Assembly (NCBI RefSeq): GCF_001641265.1
Contig: NW_020167525.1
Coordinates: forward strand, 412,501 to 476,500
Reading direction: 5' to 3'
From: Pseudogymnoascus destructans
Taxonomy: Eukaryota; Ascomycota; Leotiomycetes; Thelebolales; Thelebolaceae
Length of the DNA: 64,000 nt
Shown here: positions 32,959 through 43,542 of the stretch, piece by piece
Layout of the letters: each line of letters starts with the position of its first letter
How positions within the stretch are numbered: position 1 is the first letter of the stretch
Translations under genes and position numbers: made by a program
The notes under the pieces: model-generated
The model's database searches: none
Seen by the model: only the letters and a program-made list of their open reading frames with translations
Told to the model about the DNA's origin: nothing

Positions 32959-33210
32959 TTTTTGAGGACACAGGGCACCCAGCTCACAGTAATAGCATAT
33001 GAGAGTGCGAGTCGGAGGCTAAACGGATGCTATCCTATAGGTCTACTACGAAGGATACAAAAAAGATGAAGAGAGGAAGCCCCGTTGGGTCAATCTCCTT
33101 AAGTACCCGAAACAGGTCCGACTTGGCTAACCGGCCCTAACTCTCCCGACGTGACCATAACCTGTCTGACTCCGATCCCTTCCGTCACTGAGGGCGGAGG
33201 CATCCTTACA
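32959..33210 (+). repeat. LTR-A copy, left terminus altered
   Basis: About 250 bp matching LTR-A from GAGGACACAGGGCACCC to GGCATCCTTACA. The first bases (TGTAA) are replaced by a T-run and no matching target duplication is visible, so the left junction is rearranged. Confidence 0.82.
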
Positions 33211-33221
33211 TAAACCACCTC

Positions 33222-33592
33222 CGTTTAGCTCTCCCTGAGCTTGTGATAGAGGAGAGCACCCTTGTTTCTGATAGAGACAAGGGGCTTCCAGAGGCAGAGA
33301 GGGGTTTGGGAGGGAGGGTGGTAGTAGCACATTGCTGCCACCACCTTAAAGAGAACTTCACGGAGAAGTTTGGAAGGGCCCTACAGCCCCTTTTCTGGGC
33401 TGCAGCATGGGCGAAGACGAGGGCAGCCTGGGATGGCGCCCTCGAAAAGATCTGAGCAAAGAAGCTGGAGGCGGTTCTTTACCTCGAGCAGGCTGAGCCT
33501 GAGACTTGGGCAGAGGCTTGGTTTCGTGGCCGTCAATTTGGCCACGATACTAGCAACGAGGAGAGCGAGCTCGCTTCGCTCGCTTTCTAGCT
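33222..33592 (+). pseudogene. Mutator-like transposase fragment, middle part
   Basis: Frame with HLKENFTEKFGRALQPLFW, KTRAAWDGALEKI, a stop, then LEAVLYLEQAEPETWAEAWF and GRQFGHDTSN. These are typical of the region just before the C-terminal domain of fungal MULE transposases. It continues logically into the separate fragment at 56577 (LRIDRELPIVELLDAIWHRV), so both derive from one family. The fragment is truncated on both sides. Confidence 0.6.
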
Positions 33593-33900
33593 GAGGTGCT
33601 GGATTTTAGTAGGGTGCCGTCTAGCGAAGCGCCAATGTATGTAGAAATCGTAGAACCCCAAAACAATAGTAAATACAGTAGTAGAATAGGATCCTCAATT
33701 TCATAGTAACATATAGCCATAGACGTGTAAACAAACCACAGCATATTTTGAAGCTTTTAGCCCCAACCCTTCTTTCCTTCAACATCACCAACGCCCTCAC
33801 TACTTCCGAGGTAAGTCAAGGGTAATATGTCCCCCTACTCCCCCCTAGAGGCACAATCAAGGCCACTGTATTATATTTAAACTAACGTACTCATAGATTA
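33593..33900. other. AT-rich spacer
   Basis: No gene recognised; provides the 5' flank of the GC-rich gene starting at 33901. Confidence 0.45.
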
Positions 33901-35323
33901 ATGACCCTCTTTGCCTGGAAACCAATCAATACCACCTCACCACCCTGCACCATGGCGGGCCACCTCGACCGACGCCCTAACTCTCCGCCCCAACTCTCCG
34001 CGATCCGTCTCCGCCTCCCGGCCTCCGCTGCCCTAACTCTCCACGCTACGTCTCCGCCTCCCGGCCTCCCGACTGACTTGACATACGACGCGGCCATCGC
34101 CGCCCTTATAGAAGACCTTCCCACGCTGCCGTCTTCTGACGATGAAGAAACTCTCTGCCGCCACTCCCACGACGCCTCTCTCCCCTCCACCCTCACTACA
34201 ACTCCGGGTCGGCGTGCCCTCTCCACCACCACTACCATCCACGGCACCCCGACCCCCTCACTCTCCTCCCACGATGGCTCTCCAGAGCCAGAAGACACTC
34301 GCGGCAGCCGCCACAACTCTCCCGAGCTGGGAGAATCTGCACCCTCTAGGCAAGGTAACCCCCCCCCCCCTTCCCCTAATTGAAGTGAGATACTAACACA
34401 TGGATAGTTTCAGAATTTGCTAGCCGCACCATCCCGCCAGGTAGCACCTCAGCGGCGTTCACTGCCCTCGCAGCCCTCTCTACCGTCCGTTCCATGTTCA
34501 TCAAGAACACGGAGTCGTTCTCACTCTCGCGGCCCGCTAACGCGGAGGCATGGGCCGCACAGCATGTGGGCAAAGAGGCTTCTTCTCCTTGCGGCCACTG
34601 CGTCAAGAGGTTGGGTCCTTTCGGGGGCCAACCTTGCGTCATAGTGGATGGCCACTTGTGCGGCGCTTGAGCTGGGTGTCACTATAATAGTAGTGGCACA
34701 CGCTGTGACTTCCGAGTGGTGGACCTCACTACCGCAGACGATGGGGAGGATGGTGTAGGTGGTGGCGTCAAAGCCACTTGGTGGCAAACCCGTCGCTCCT
34801 GGCCGCCGCAAGGGCAAGAAGCCTGAGGGCAAGAAACCCAAGGGCAAGAAGCCCAAGGGCAAGAAGCCTGAGGGCAAGAAGCCCGAGAAGAAAGGTAAGT
34901 CCCCTCCCTTCCCCTCCCCTCCCATTATAGATAGATACTAACAGATGAAAGCTGCATCTTCCGCCCACACCACCCGCACCCGCACCTGCACCCGCACCAC
35001 CACCACCCATGGCTGCAATCCCTTCTCCCCTGGCCCCGACACCCCTCCCCAACTCCGCACCCTCTCCCCTACTATGTCTGGGGCGCTCCCGCCTCCTAGC
35101 CGCTCCCGCGGCCCTGCTACTCCCCGCCGCTCCCGCATCGCCGTCCGTGCACCCGCGCCCCCACCATCCCTATGGAGCTGGCTAGCCAGCTGGAACTTGC
35201 ACGCGCTCTCCCGCCTGCTGCACGTGCCGCCCGCCACCACCGCCTCAGCTGGGCCCTGCTAGCCCTCGAGATGGCTGAGGATGAGGAGAAGGAGAAGGAG
35301 GAGGAGGAGGAGGATGAGGAGTG
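33901..35323 (+). pseudogene. DUF3716-like cysteine-rich repeat gene, decayed
   Basis: A GC-rich multi-exon gene in AT-rich surroundings. Exon 1 (33901-about 34353) is Pro/Ser/Thr rich. An intron with GTAACC donor and TACTAAC branch ends near 34407. Exon 2 carries SRTIPPGSTSAAFTALAALS and a Cys domain CGHCVKRLGPFGGQPCVIVDG, then after a one-base shift CHYNSSGTRCDFRV; this C-x2-C...GPF..CV...CHYN..G.RC layout is what I recall for DUF3716. A KKPEG/KKPKG repeat (34815-34895), another GTAAGT...TACTAACAG intron and an acidic C-terminus (AEDEEKEKEEEEEDEE, ending 35323) follow. Stops between the cysteines make it a probable pseudogene. Confidence 0.6.
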
Positions 35324-35770
35324 AGTGGCTGCGGCCCTCGTCCATTATTGTATAGTATTGTATAGATAGTAAATGAAATGCCTACAGGCTTTCCCTTGCC
35401 TCCCGTGCTCTTCTTGTCTTATGCTATATAGTATTGTAAACTATAATAAATAGTAGAGTTAGTAGACAGTAGTAATGTAAACCAAACGGATAACAGGCAA
35501 TTAGCGGTCCGTTAACATATGTTATAAGCAAATAGCAGTCTGCTAACACGTAATGGAGGCAAATAGTAGCCTGCTAATAAGGTAGTAATAGAACAACTAA
35601 TATAGAAACTACTCTATTGCCCTAAGCACCTCTGGATATACAATGTTTGAGGCTGTAGACATCTGTTCTTCAGCCGTTAAGACATGTAAACCATCAATGT
35701 CACGGTTCACCAAGGCATAGGGCGCCAGTTGGGTATTATGAATTAAACTCAATCTAGAGAAGAAAGGAAA
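35324..35770. other. AT-rich region with short repeats
   Basis: Three degenerate copies of a GCAAATAGCAGTCTGCTAAC-type unit lie at 35490-35580. 35605-35770 may be Helitron or other element sequence; no frame was recognised. Confidence 0.45.
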
Positions 35771-36245
35771 TGTTACGACGGAACAAGAAGGCTGGCCAAC
35801 TACAGGACAGGAAGGAGGGAGGTCGCATGAGACCGGCCCTGGTACCTGGAGGGGCAGCGGGGAATAGTAGTTCTGAAAGTATCACGTGACGGACTCGCAG
35901 GATGATGAGAAGAGTCCTAAGAGTCCAGGACTCCGAGGACTCGAGTGAGTTCCCAGGAGTCCACTAGGCACGTGACGGACTCGCAGGATGATGAGAAGAA
36001 TCCTAAGAGTCCAGGACTCCGAGGACTCGAGTGAGTTCCCAAGAGTCCACTAGGCACGACGCCACTATATAAGTAGATAGTATTTCCTTAGATAGGAGCT
36101 TCGTGCTCAACTCAATACAGTATTTGTTATATACTAGTAACGTGTTACTTGAAGCCTTTGTGTCTGATCCCCTGCCTCCTCTGATAAGTAAACCTTTACG
36201 CAAGAGAACCTCTGTGTCTTCTATCGTTTAGAAGTCAGCGTTACA
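35771..36245 (-). repeat. Solo LTR-B (475 bp)
   Basis: Starts TGTTACGACGG and ends GTCAGCGTTACA on the plus strand; flanked by GGAAA on both sides (35766-35770 and 36246-36250). The conserved half includes CACTATATAAG. The other half carries an 88-bp tandem duplication (35883-36055) built on GACGGACTCGCAGGATG and GTCCAGGACTCCGAGGACTC. Confidence 0.93.
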
Positions 36246-36281
36246 GGAAAGAGACGAGGAGCACTCGAGCAGTGGCTCGAT

Positions 36282-39200
36282 CTATATACAGCTATGTTGT
36301 TGTGGATGAATTCTCTTTAGTGAGACCAGTTCTGAGAATTCACTCCACAACTGAAAACTTCGCTCCAACCCCGGAAAGCTCCCCACACCCCTGAACCCCC
36401 ACTCGAGCTGCAAGGCGCACTTGATATCGTAACAATCAACTGTTGACGTGCGGGACATAGCAACGTAAAACTGGCCATGACTAAAGCAAGGTAGCCGTAG
36501 ATCGACACCAACAGTTTCAAAAGACTGCCCTTGCGACTTATTAATAGTCATAGAGAAGCATAGACGGACGGGAAACTGATACCGGGTAAGGATAAATGGA
36601 TATTCACCTTCATCTGTCGATAATGGGATCTTAAACAGCACCTGTAACTGCCCTTGAAAGTCTCCCGTTAAGATGCGGACCTGTATAGTAAACCTCCATA
36701 TAGCAGTTACTACCATCCGCGTCCCGTTACATAACCCAGCAGATGCGTTTAGGTTCTGTATGAGAATTAACGGAGCGCCACCTTTAGCTGTAGCACTGCA
36801 GGCAGGAGACTTGCAGTCTCAATAGTACTTAAGTATTCAGATGGTAGTATATGTATACCATCATCCTCATTCCAATCCGCTTTATCTCTAGATAGAAACA
36901 GATATAGCGGTCCGGGAAACTTAGTAAGGACCGCATGATTAACATTGTTGTAGTAAGGATAACAAAGATGCAAAGGCGTCTAGATCATCTATAGCATGTA
37001 AGAGTAGCGGCTGTGGATATACCTTATTGACTAAGTCCGCGAATGTAGCTGGCTGGCTAACATAAGGTGGTATTGTAGTAGTAGGGCACTTTAGCGGATC
37101 GTAAGGAATGCTCCCAACCCATGTGATGAAGGCAGCGTTATGTTCTCCCAGACCGCTAACACGCATATTCGTCTTTAAACGTAACTGTGATAAACAGTCC
37201 CATATCGCAGACTTCTGAATGCAAGCGCCAATTATCTGCGCCCGAGAACCCTTTGGCATAACTGGTAATATCTGTGCAAAATCACCCCCTAACACAACTG
37301 GGACGCCTGCAAATAGCGGTCCGTTATCAGGAATAGACCGTATGTCACATAGTAGTCGGTGGGCGACCTCAAAACAGAACTTATGCTGCATTGGCACCTC
37401 ATCCCATATGATCAAATCCACAGCACGGAGTATATCCGCAGGCTGCGTATGCTTTGCAACCTTGCTTATGGAGTCGTCATGGACAGGTACTGGTATACCA
37501 AAATGACTATGTGAAGTCCGACCGCCTGGAAGTAATAGGGCTGCTATTCCAGTTGATGCAGTACAAATAACAGTTTTCCCTTTACCACGCATGTAATGGC
37601 AAGGGCCTTATATAGGAATGTTTTCCCAGTCCCTCCAGGCCCTTGGAGATAGAAGTGGGCAGTTAACGGATCGCTTCCCATAGCCGTTATGATTGTATTA
37701 AAACATGCAGCCTGGTCAACATTTAACTGTGACTGATGCATAGCATCATACACGTTAAGTTCAATAGTAAAGTCTACACCCCAATTAAATGTATAAGAGG
37801 GCAAACTAACATCCGCTAAAGACTTCCGTGTCTCTATAAGCAGGGTTTCTATAATGTATAGACCATAGTCACACTGTGGGAGTAATAGCGGCAAAGGGAA
37901 CCAAGAACTGGGCCGTTGTAGACTCTGCTGTAGCTTCCGTTGTAGATCTTCGCAAAACGGCTCTTTAAATTGGTCCCAAAGCTGTAACGGGTTAGGAATT
38001 AGGCCTTGGAGTAAACCTGTTATAAACATAGTGCATAGCTGAGCAGGTAAGGCATATGTAACAGCTTCATTAAAGCAGTGTTCCCAATCCTTATTATCAT
38101 CTGCTAAGCCGCGAGCAATGCACGCAGCTTGATAGGTGTCGTAGCGGACGTCCGCATGCCAGTATAAGTCCTCAAACCCCTTTGGACCATGGACAACCGT
38201 TAATAGGAGTCGTAAGTAGTACCGCTCCCCAGAACTTGGACTACAGTGATAAATCCGGCCAATTGCAAAACCACACTTGCGGATCCGCCACACTTTATCA
38301 TTCCAAACGTAGTGCTGAGGAAACTCATGATATAACAGGTGGCGACCATCAGCATATAGCGTGTTATAGCGGAAGAACGCTACCAATGAGGAAGTAGAAC
38401 CATTAGCAGTCCGCTCAAGAACCTCAGCTGGGTCATCGTCTGGACGAAACTGAACAGAGTGATTACCCTCTGTATGCATCTGTAGCCGTTGAACAGGTGG
38501 ATGTTCACCATGTGTAGAATACTCCATGATCCGCCAATAGGCCTCAATAGGAGTAACGTATCGGCCGTGAACATATTGCTTTAACTCATCGCCTGTGAAC
38601 TGGTCAACCTGCACAGTAGCACGGTCCGTTCCCTTATAAATATACTTGTGAATATATTTAACAGCCTTAACGCTTGAGCAAAGCTCTACATTAATATGTG
38701 CCTTATACCGTTGTATAGATAGGGGTTATAAGGAACCACCCAACAGTTGTCACGAATGCGTCCATTCTCATCAGTATAAGTATCACCACGTCAGCGACGA
38801 TACTCTGCCTTATGGTCATCTGTGCAGATAGTATCCTCCTGAAACGGCCAAGGATACTGCTTCTGGCAGCGTAAACGGTCCGCTGGAAGCTCTAGCGGAC
38901 GGCACGCTTTACCATGACAGGGGCCGTGTGTCATCTGCTTAGTAACAATTGACCGCAAAGACCCGTCAACATCCCATAACGGGTCAGGTAGCTCAGCACA
39001 TATGACGTTATCAATAAGATGGGCTCATAAGCTCGTGCTGATAATCAGGTCGTAGAAATAAGCAGAGGTGCATATGTGGTAGTCCACACTTTTGATACTC
39101 AATAGTATAGCAATGGCCTGCGTACGGCCCAAGAACACCATCCGCTAAGTCCTTTAATAAGGAAGTAACCTTGATCTGAAAAATGTCTCCTATAATATCT

Positions 39201-39313
39201 GGCCGGTCAAGGTGCGTTTGACCTGGTAAAAGCTGTGCAAGCACCTCTGGCCAGTGTGGGTTGGCAGTAAAAGTGATAAAATATGTAGGCTTTCCAAAAT
39301 AGCGACATATAGC
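36282..39313 (-). pseudogene. Helitron 2 Rep nuclease and PIF1 helicase
   Basis: Rolling-circle replication initiator plus 5'-3' DNA helicase. From 39313: ICRYFGKPTYFITFTANPHWPEV, then the HUH metal-binding motif GLPHMHL; near 38660 the paired-Tyr site YIHKYIYKG; 38614-37544 runs to Walker A GPGGTGKTFLYKAL; 37592-36939 holds STGIAALLLPGG, IIWDEVPMQHK (Walker B intact) and LGGDFAQILPV; 36716-36282 holds TINKSQGQSF and GQFYVAMSRTST. Frame breaks near 39010, 37590, 36960 and 36720 make it inactive. It keeps the nuclease that Helitron 1 has lost. Confidence 0.9.
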
Positions 39314-39674
39314 TAGGCTGCGCACTGGGTACTCACGAGTCGAGTAGTAGAATTTTTACTCACCCAGCTGAGTTACTCACTCATGTCCCGAGTATTGTTG
39401 AATGAGGATTACTCACTTGCTGAGTACCTAGTATGGGTCTTGGCAACTCAGTTATATCACGTGTTTGATTAGCCATTACTTATGTTAAAAACGGGGTGCG
39501 ACTTCATTGATCAAGACGCCATAACTCCAACTCCATTCCCATATTGTTGATGTCCTATTCCACACTATAACCTTTGGCCTTTAGGTACCAGGTTACCAGA
39601 TGGTTGCCAGAACTCATCTGACCTTCATTCCTGGGTGAGAGACATTTCCATCGATTAAGCCCACAGCTTAAACA

Positions 39675-40228
39675 TCATATCCTGCAAACGCCGAACCAAT
39701 ATCATACCCTTTGCCTGAATTGTCACTCTCTTCGCATGAATAGCGAGGAGGTTTGTCACTATAACTGTTAGTATGTCCCTGTCACTATGTTTAAACATCA
39801 TACTCTCAAATTCTCGAATGAGGAAGCATTCAGCAGCTTCCTAAAGAGCTAGGATAGCAGATTGCTGGAAGCGAAGATTGGACTTGAAGTCTTCTGTGAT
39901 TTCCCTAACAAGACGCTGGAATGGGAGCTAGTATCAAGTTGCTGTCTTCTGATATCGCGGAGAGCCTTGGTGCCTATATGTTTATTAGAGAGTTCTGGTA
40001 ATCCTCTGGTAATCCTCTGGTAATCCTCTTACTAGACTTTGTGCAGCGCGTGGCCTTCTGAGCATGATTGTTGCTAGCTTGAGATGAGCAAACTGGAGCT
40101 TTTCTTGCTGTGCCCACAGCCTTTTCCTGTCCCTTTCCGCCAAGCCCAGAGCCAGCCCGTAATCCAAGTGGCATCCTTGGTGCTATGCCGCCAGTTGATC
40201 TCCTAGCAGTTTGCTTGGTACGAGTCAT
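39675..40228 (-). pseudogene. Captured histone H3 gene copy, decayed
   Basis: The start MTRTKQTARRSTGGIAPR matches the H3 tail (A1, K9, K14 and K18 are changed to T, R, I and M; K4 and R2/R8/R17 are kept). The middle is scrambled and broken by a repeat of GGATTACCAGA. After it, 39960-39850 reads ALRDIRR and PFQRLVREITEDFKS, then LRFQQSAILAL, a stop, EAAECFLIREFESMMF, and near 39735-39690 AIHAKRVTIQAKG and RRLQD. These correspond in order to H3 helix 1, helix 2 and the C-terminal helix 3. Two or more shifts and stops exclude a working nucleosome histone. A truncated tail peptide of up to 84 residues could still be translated. Confidence 0.85.
39985..40030 (+). repeat. CTGGTAATC tandem repeat inside H3 copy
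   Basis: Three consecutive TCTGGTAATCC units. Related single copies recur through the hAT element, many inside introns of the cargo gene at 40628. Confidence 0.8.
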
Positions 40229-40627
40229 TTGCTAATATCAAGGTGAGTTAGTAAAGTAAACACAAGATAAAGAAGTAGATCAAAAGATATGTGTACTTAC
40301 AGTGAGTTTGTAGAAAGAATATTGCAGAAGAAGAGTATAGTAAAGAGGTAGAGGTTGAAAGGTATGTGTTTTATATGAAGGTACGCATTGTGGTGTTGTT
40401 TTTGGAACAGTAATTCTTTGTAGGTGAATATTCCTTCACAAATATTTTTGTTTGCAACTTTAAAATAACCATGACCTTAGAACCACCTTCCTTGGTTACT
40501 CTCCGATCTACACATTCTTCTTCCCTTTTGAGCCTTTACCTCTTCTCTAGGACTTCAACTAAGTTTATTATCTTGATTCTATAGCCAGAACTTCTGGAGA
40601 TCTCTGCTAATCACGTGTTTAGTTAGT
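40229..40627. other. hAT interior, spacer between H3 copy and cargo gene
   Basis: Divergent promoter-like spacer between the minus-strand H3 copy and the plus-strand gene. No other feature was seen. Confidence 0.4.
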
Positions 40628-42118
40628 ATGGCGAAACTCAAGGCACATGAAGAACTCTCCACTAATGCGAATACTATCAAAGCTCGCAACTGCGTCTCCA
40701 ACCTTACTGAAGATGAGAAGGCTGTTCACTTAGCACTCAAGGCTGACCATGCTGATCTGAGCTACTACTTAAAGAAGTTATATAAGTCTGCAAAGTGTAA
40801 GGATGCCTCCTTACCTAGATACTCGAAGAACCCGCCTCAGAGCTGTTACGGTCACCACAAGCATGAAATCTGACTCGGTGTGGTTTCGGACCAGTAGAGG
40901 AGGACATAGCGAGTTACACTATAGTGGGGGACGGTAAGGGTGTAGGGTTCAGGGTCGATGCGGACCTGTTGCGGTGGAAGGTTCAGGGCTAGGGTTGGGA
41001 TAACCGAGTCGGGCCCGTTTCGGGTACTTAAGGAAACAAACTTAACGGGGTTCCCCCTTCATCTTTTTTGTATCCTTCGTAGTAGACCTATAGGATAGCA
41101 TCCTTTTAGCCTCCAACTCGCACTCTCATATGCTATTACTGTGAGCTGGGTGCCCTGTGTCATTACACAAAGTATATCGCTGCCTCTACTGAAGACAAGA
41201 CACGTCTACAGAATGAATTGAAGGTTGAGCGTATTTGTGTTCGGTAAGTCCCTTCTGGTAATCTCTGGTAGCCTCAATCTAACTATAAACAGGACTGAGA
41301 AGGGTACCCATGCATCTTGCATTGCGAATCAGAAAGTCAAGAATATTAGCGCCTCTTCTTCTCCACAAGCCCCACCATCTACTCTGCCCAAACAACTTCT
41401 GTCTGAGCTTGCTGCATTTGAGGGTATCTCAAGTATTCCAATCGATGACAATCATAACAGCGAATGGGAGGATACTGAGGTTGAAGACGATTTGGAGTTG
41501 GAGCTTATGTTACAGCGCGAGATATTTTAAATGACGAGGCTGTTCTACCAGATGAGCTTTCCGATGAAGAGATCACTAGCACCCAGGCTCTCTTAACTCA
41601 AGCGCACATTGATGTATGCTACCTCATAATCTGGTAATCTTCTGGTGATACTAATAGTTGATAGGCCCATGAAGAGTCCAATTTCCGCAAGTGGCAACAT
41701 TTCTGGGATAGCTGTATCCACTCATATACGAGAAAGGCTGGAAAGCTGAGAAAGAAGCCTGAGCGTCTCTTTGAGTATATGCCGTGGATTGATGTAGAGG
41801 AAGGGTACGTCTCTGATCATCCTAGCAATCTTCTGGCAATACTAATTGTTTATTATAGCACTTTTCACAAGGTTATCCCACCACATAAATATTTCTGTTT
41901 GTACGAGCAGGCAGTTTGGAAAGTGGGCCTAATTACCAGGACCTGTGCAGTGGTACCCAAAGTCTTACAATCTTGTCGACAATGGATGGTTGCAAATATC
42001 CACTCATAGTTCTAGCTTCAAAGAGGCGTTCTTACTTGTCTACTCTAAGAAGTTTGATAAGGAAAAGTGGGCTAAGGTATCAGCTGCACAGGATATGTTG
42101 TTCCTGGAGCTAGAGTAG
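40628..42118 (+). pseudogene. Unrecognised multi-exon cargo gene in hAT
   Basis: Starts MAKLKAHEELSTNANTIK; exon 1 is 40628-40795 plus 41173-41243, split by an LTR-A whose removal with one CAAAG joins KKLYKSAK to YIAASTEDKTRLQ. Introns: 41244-41292 (GTAAGT), 41614-41664 (GTATGC) and 41805-41858 (GTACGT), each with an ACTAAT/CTAAC-type branch. Exon 2 is acidic at its end (EWEDTEVEDDLELEL) and has a shift near 41525. Exon 3 reads FRKWQHFWDSCIHSYTRKAGKL; exon 4 has HKVIPPHKYFCLYEQAVWK and, after another shift, WYPKSYNLVDNGW, ending 42118. It looks like a real, formerly spliced gene, mainly helical and charged. I recognise no domain. It may be an old host gene captured by the hAT, or part of an unusual transposase. 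Confidence 0.55.
40796..41167 (-). repeat. Solo LTR-A, long form (372 bp)
   Basis: TGTAAGGATGCC...GTGTCATTACA with CAAAG flanks at 40791-40795 and 41168-41172. It is longer than the 249-bp form by a GC-richer internal block. Confidence 0.92.
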
Positions 42119-42332
42119 AGGAGAACTTGAGTTGCTAAAGTTATAGCGCTGGAGTACCTTTCGCGTTGGAAAACCAGGTATTTAAGTACTTCATCGTAGC
42201 CAGACTTCTGGTAACCTTCTGATAATCGAGCAATTTGCCAAATGCCATCTCAATACTCAGAGTTGTTTGATTCTGACAGTATTCTCAGACTCTTTTCCGT
42301 CTTCTCAACGACTATCCTCATTAAATTAAGTC

Positions 42333-42581
42333 TGTAAGGACACAGGGCACCCAGCTCACAGTAATAGCATATGAGAGTGCGAGTCAGAGGCTAAACGGAT
42401 GCTATCCTATAGGTCTACTACGAAGGATACAAAAAAGATGAAGAGAGGAACCCCCGTTGGGTCAATCTCCTTAAGTACCCGAAACGGGTCCGACTCAGCT
42501 AACCTGCCTTAATTCTTATCATGTGACCGTAACCTGCCCGACTCAGATCCTTTCCATCACTGAGGGACAGGCATCCTTACA
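42333..42581 (+). repeat. Solo LTR-A, short form (249 bp)
   Basis: TGTAAGGACACAGGG...GGCATCCTTACA with AAGTC flanks at 42328-42332 and 42582-42586. This is the cleanest copy and the reference for the family. Confidence 0.93.
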
Positions 42582-42721
42582 AAGTCCCTGCAGGCCTTGA
42601 ATATATTGGCAAGTTAAACCAATTCGTCAAATGGACTAAGGATACACACGATATATTCATTGAGTGGTGGAAGCTATCACGATGGTATGAACAACACTAA
42701 GATCATACTACAAAACTCCTT

Positions 42722-42979
42722 ATGAAGATTGCATGGGATTCAACCAACTGGAGTTCTCAATACTGGAGAAGTTATCACCAAGGAGCAGACCGGCTTTCTG
42801 GAGAACCATGTGTTATTTGTACTTATTGTTCGAAGGCCCTTACGCATCCTGTAATCAAGTCTGCTGGCCCAAAGTCTATGGCAACACATCTTGCATCAGA
42901 CATTTGCAAAAAGAAGTCACAGATGGGAAGGATAGTCTCTATCAAATGCGAATCAATCAAATGCAACCTCAACAAGTAA
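42722..42979 (+). pseudogene. BED-type zinc finger fragment of hAT transposase
   Basis: The frame reads CVICTYCSKALTHPVI...SMATHLASDIC, a C-x2-C...H-x-C-like BED/C2H2 finger that normally opens hAT transposases and binds DNA. The stop after KCNLNK leaves no catalytic RNase H-like domain. 42982-43534 shows only repeats and subterminal sites. Confidence 0.5.
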
Positions 42980-43542
42980 GGATTACCAGATTATTACCAG
43001 AATTATGTAGGTTAATACCTATAATAAGATCATATTCTCACACAAGAGACATTTTATGAACAAGTTCTATACACAGTTATCTTGACTCATAGCTCGTTCC
43101 GCTCAGTCGAGGATCCTCATCAAGACCCTATAAATACTTTAGGTATTAGTAGGTCTGGCCGGCCTCATCAAGCAAGGTGGAGGGATGTTCTTAAGCATAT
43201 ATAATAGATAATAGCGTTCTAATAATCTTCTGATAATCATGGTACTTAGATAGAGGAATATACATGATTCGTTCTCACAGCTTACTAGAGATGGCGAGAG
43301 TGATGCTAATAGATGTAATACTTTAACTTAACCATAAAACAGTATTAATCGTATGAGGGACTGTTCACATGATGCATAAATCTTACACGTGATAGCCGAG
43401 TACTCACCGGGTTTTTACAGAGTAACTGAGTATTGACCTCACTCACCGAGTCGAGTAAAAGGTTCAGCTACTCACCCAGCTGAGTAACCCACTGAGCGAG
43501 TGAGCCGAGTATTGAGCGAGTAGTGCGCAGCCTACATATAGC

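Larger units (their letters stand above)
39314..43534. mobile_element. hAT element with captured genes, 4221 bp
   Basis: Terminal inverted repeats TAGGCTGCGCACT, with an 8-bp target duplication CATATAGC at 39306-39313 and 43535-43542. Excision restores the Helitron frame (SMAICRYFGKP). The subterminal zones are packed with ACTCA/GAGT words, the usual arrangement of hAT transposase binding sites. Only a BED-type zinc finger hints at transposase (42722-42979); the hAT catalytic and dimerisation domains are not seen. The interior carries a decayed histone H3 copy, an unrecognised intron-bearing gene and two LTR-A insertions. It is best read as a non-autonomous hAT with cargo. Confidence 0.88.

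Noticed and set aside
42333..42581. LTR-A as a MITE
   Set aside because: TG...CA ends with 5-bp target duplications fit a solo LTR better, although the 8-bp terminal inversion keeps a DNA-element reading possible.
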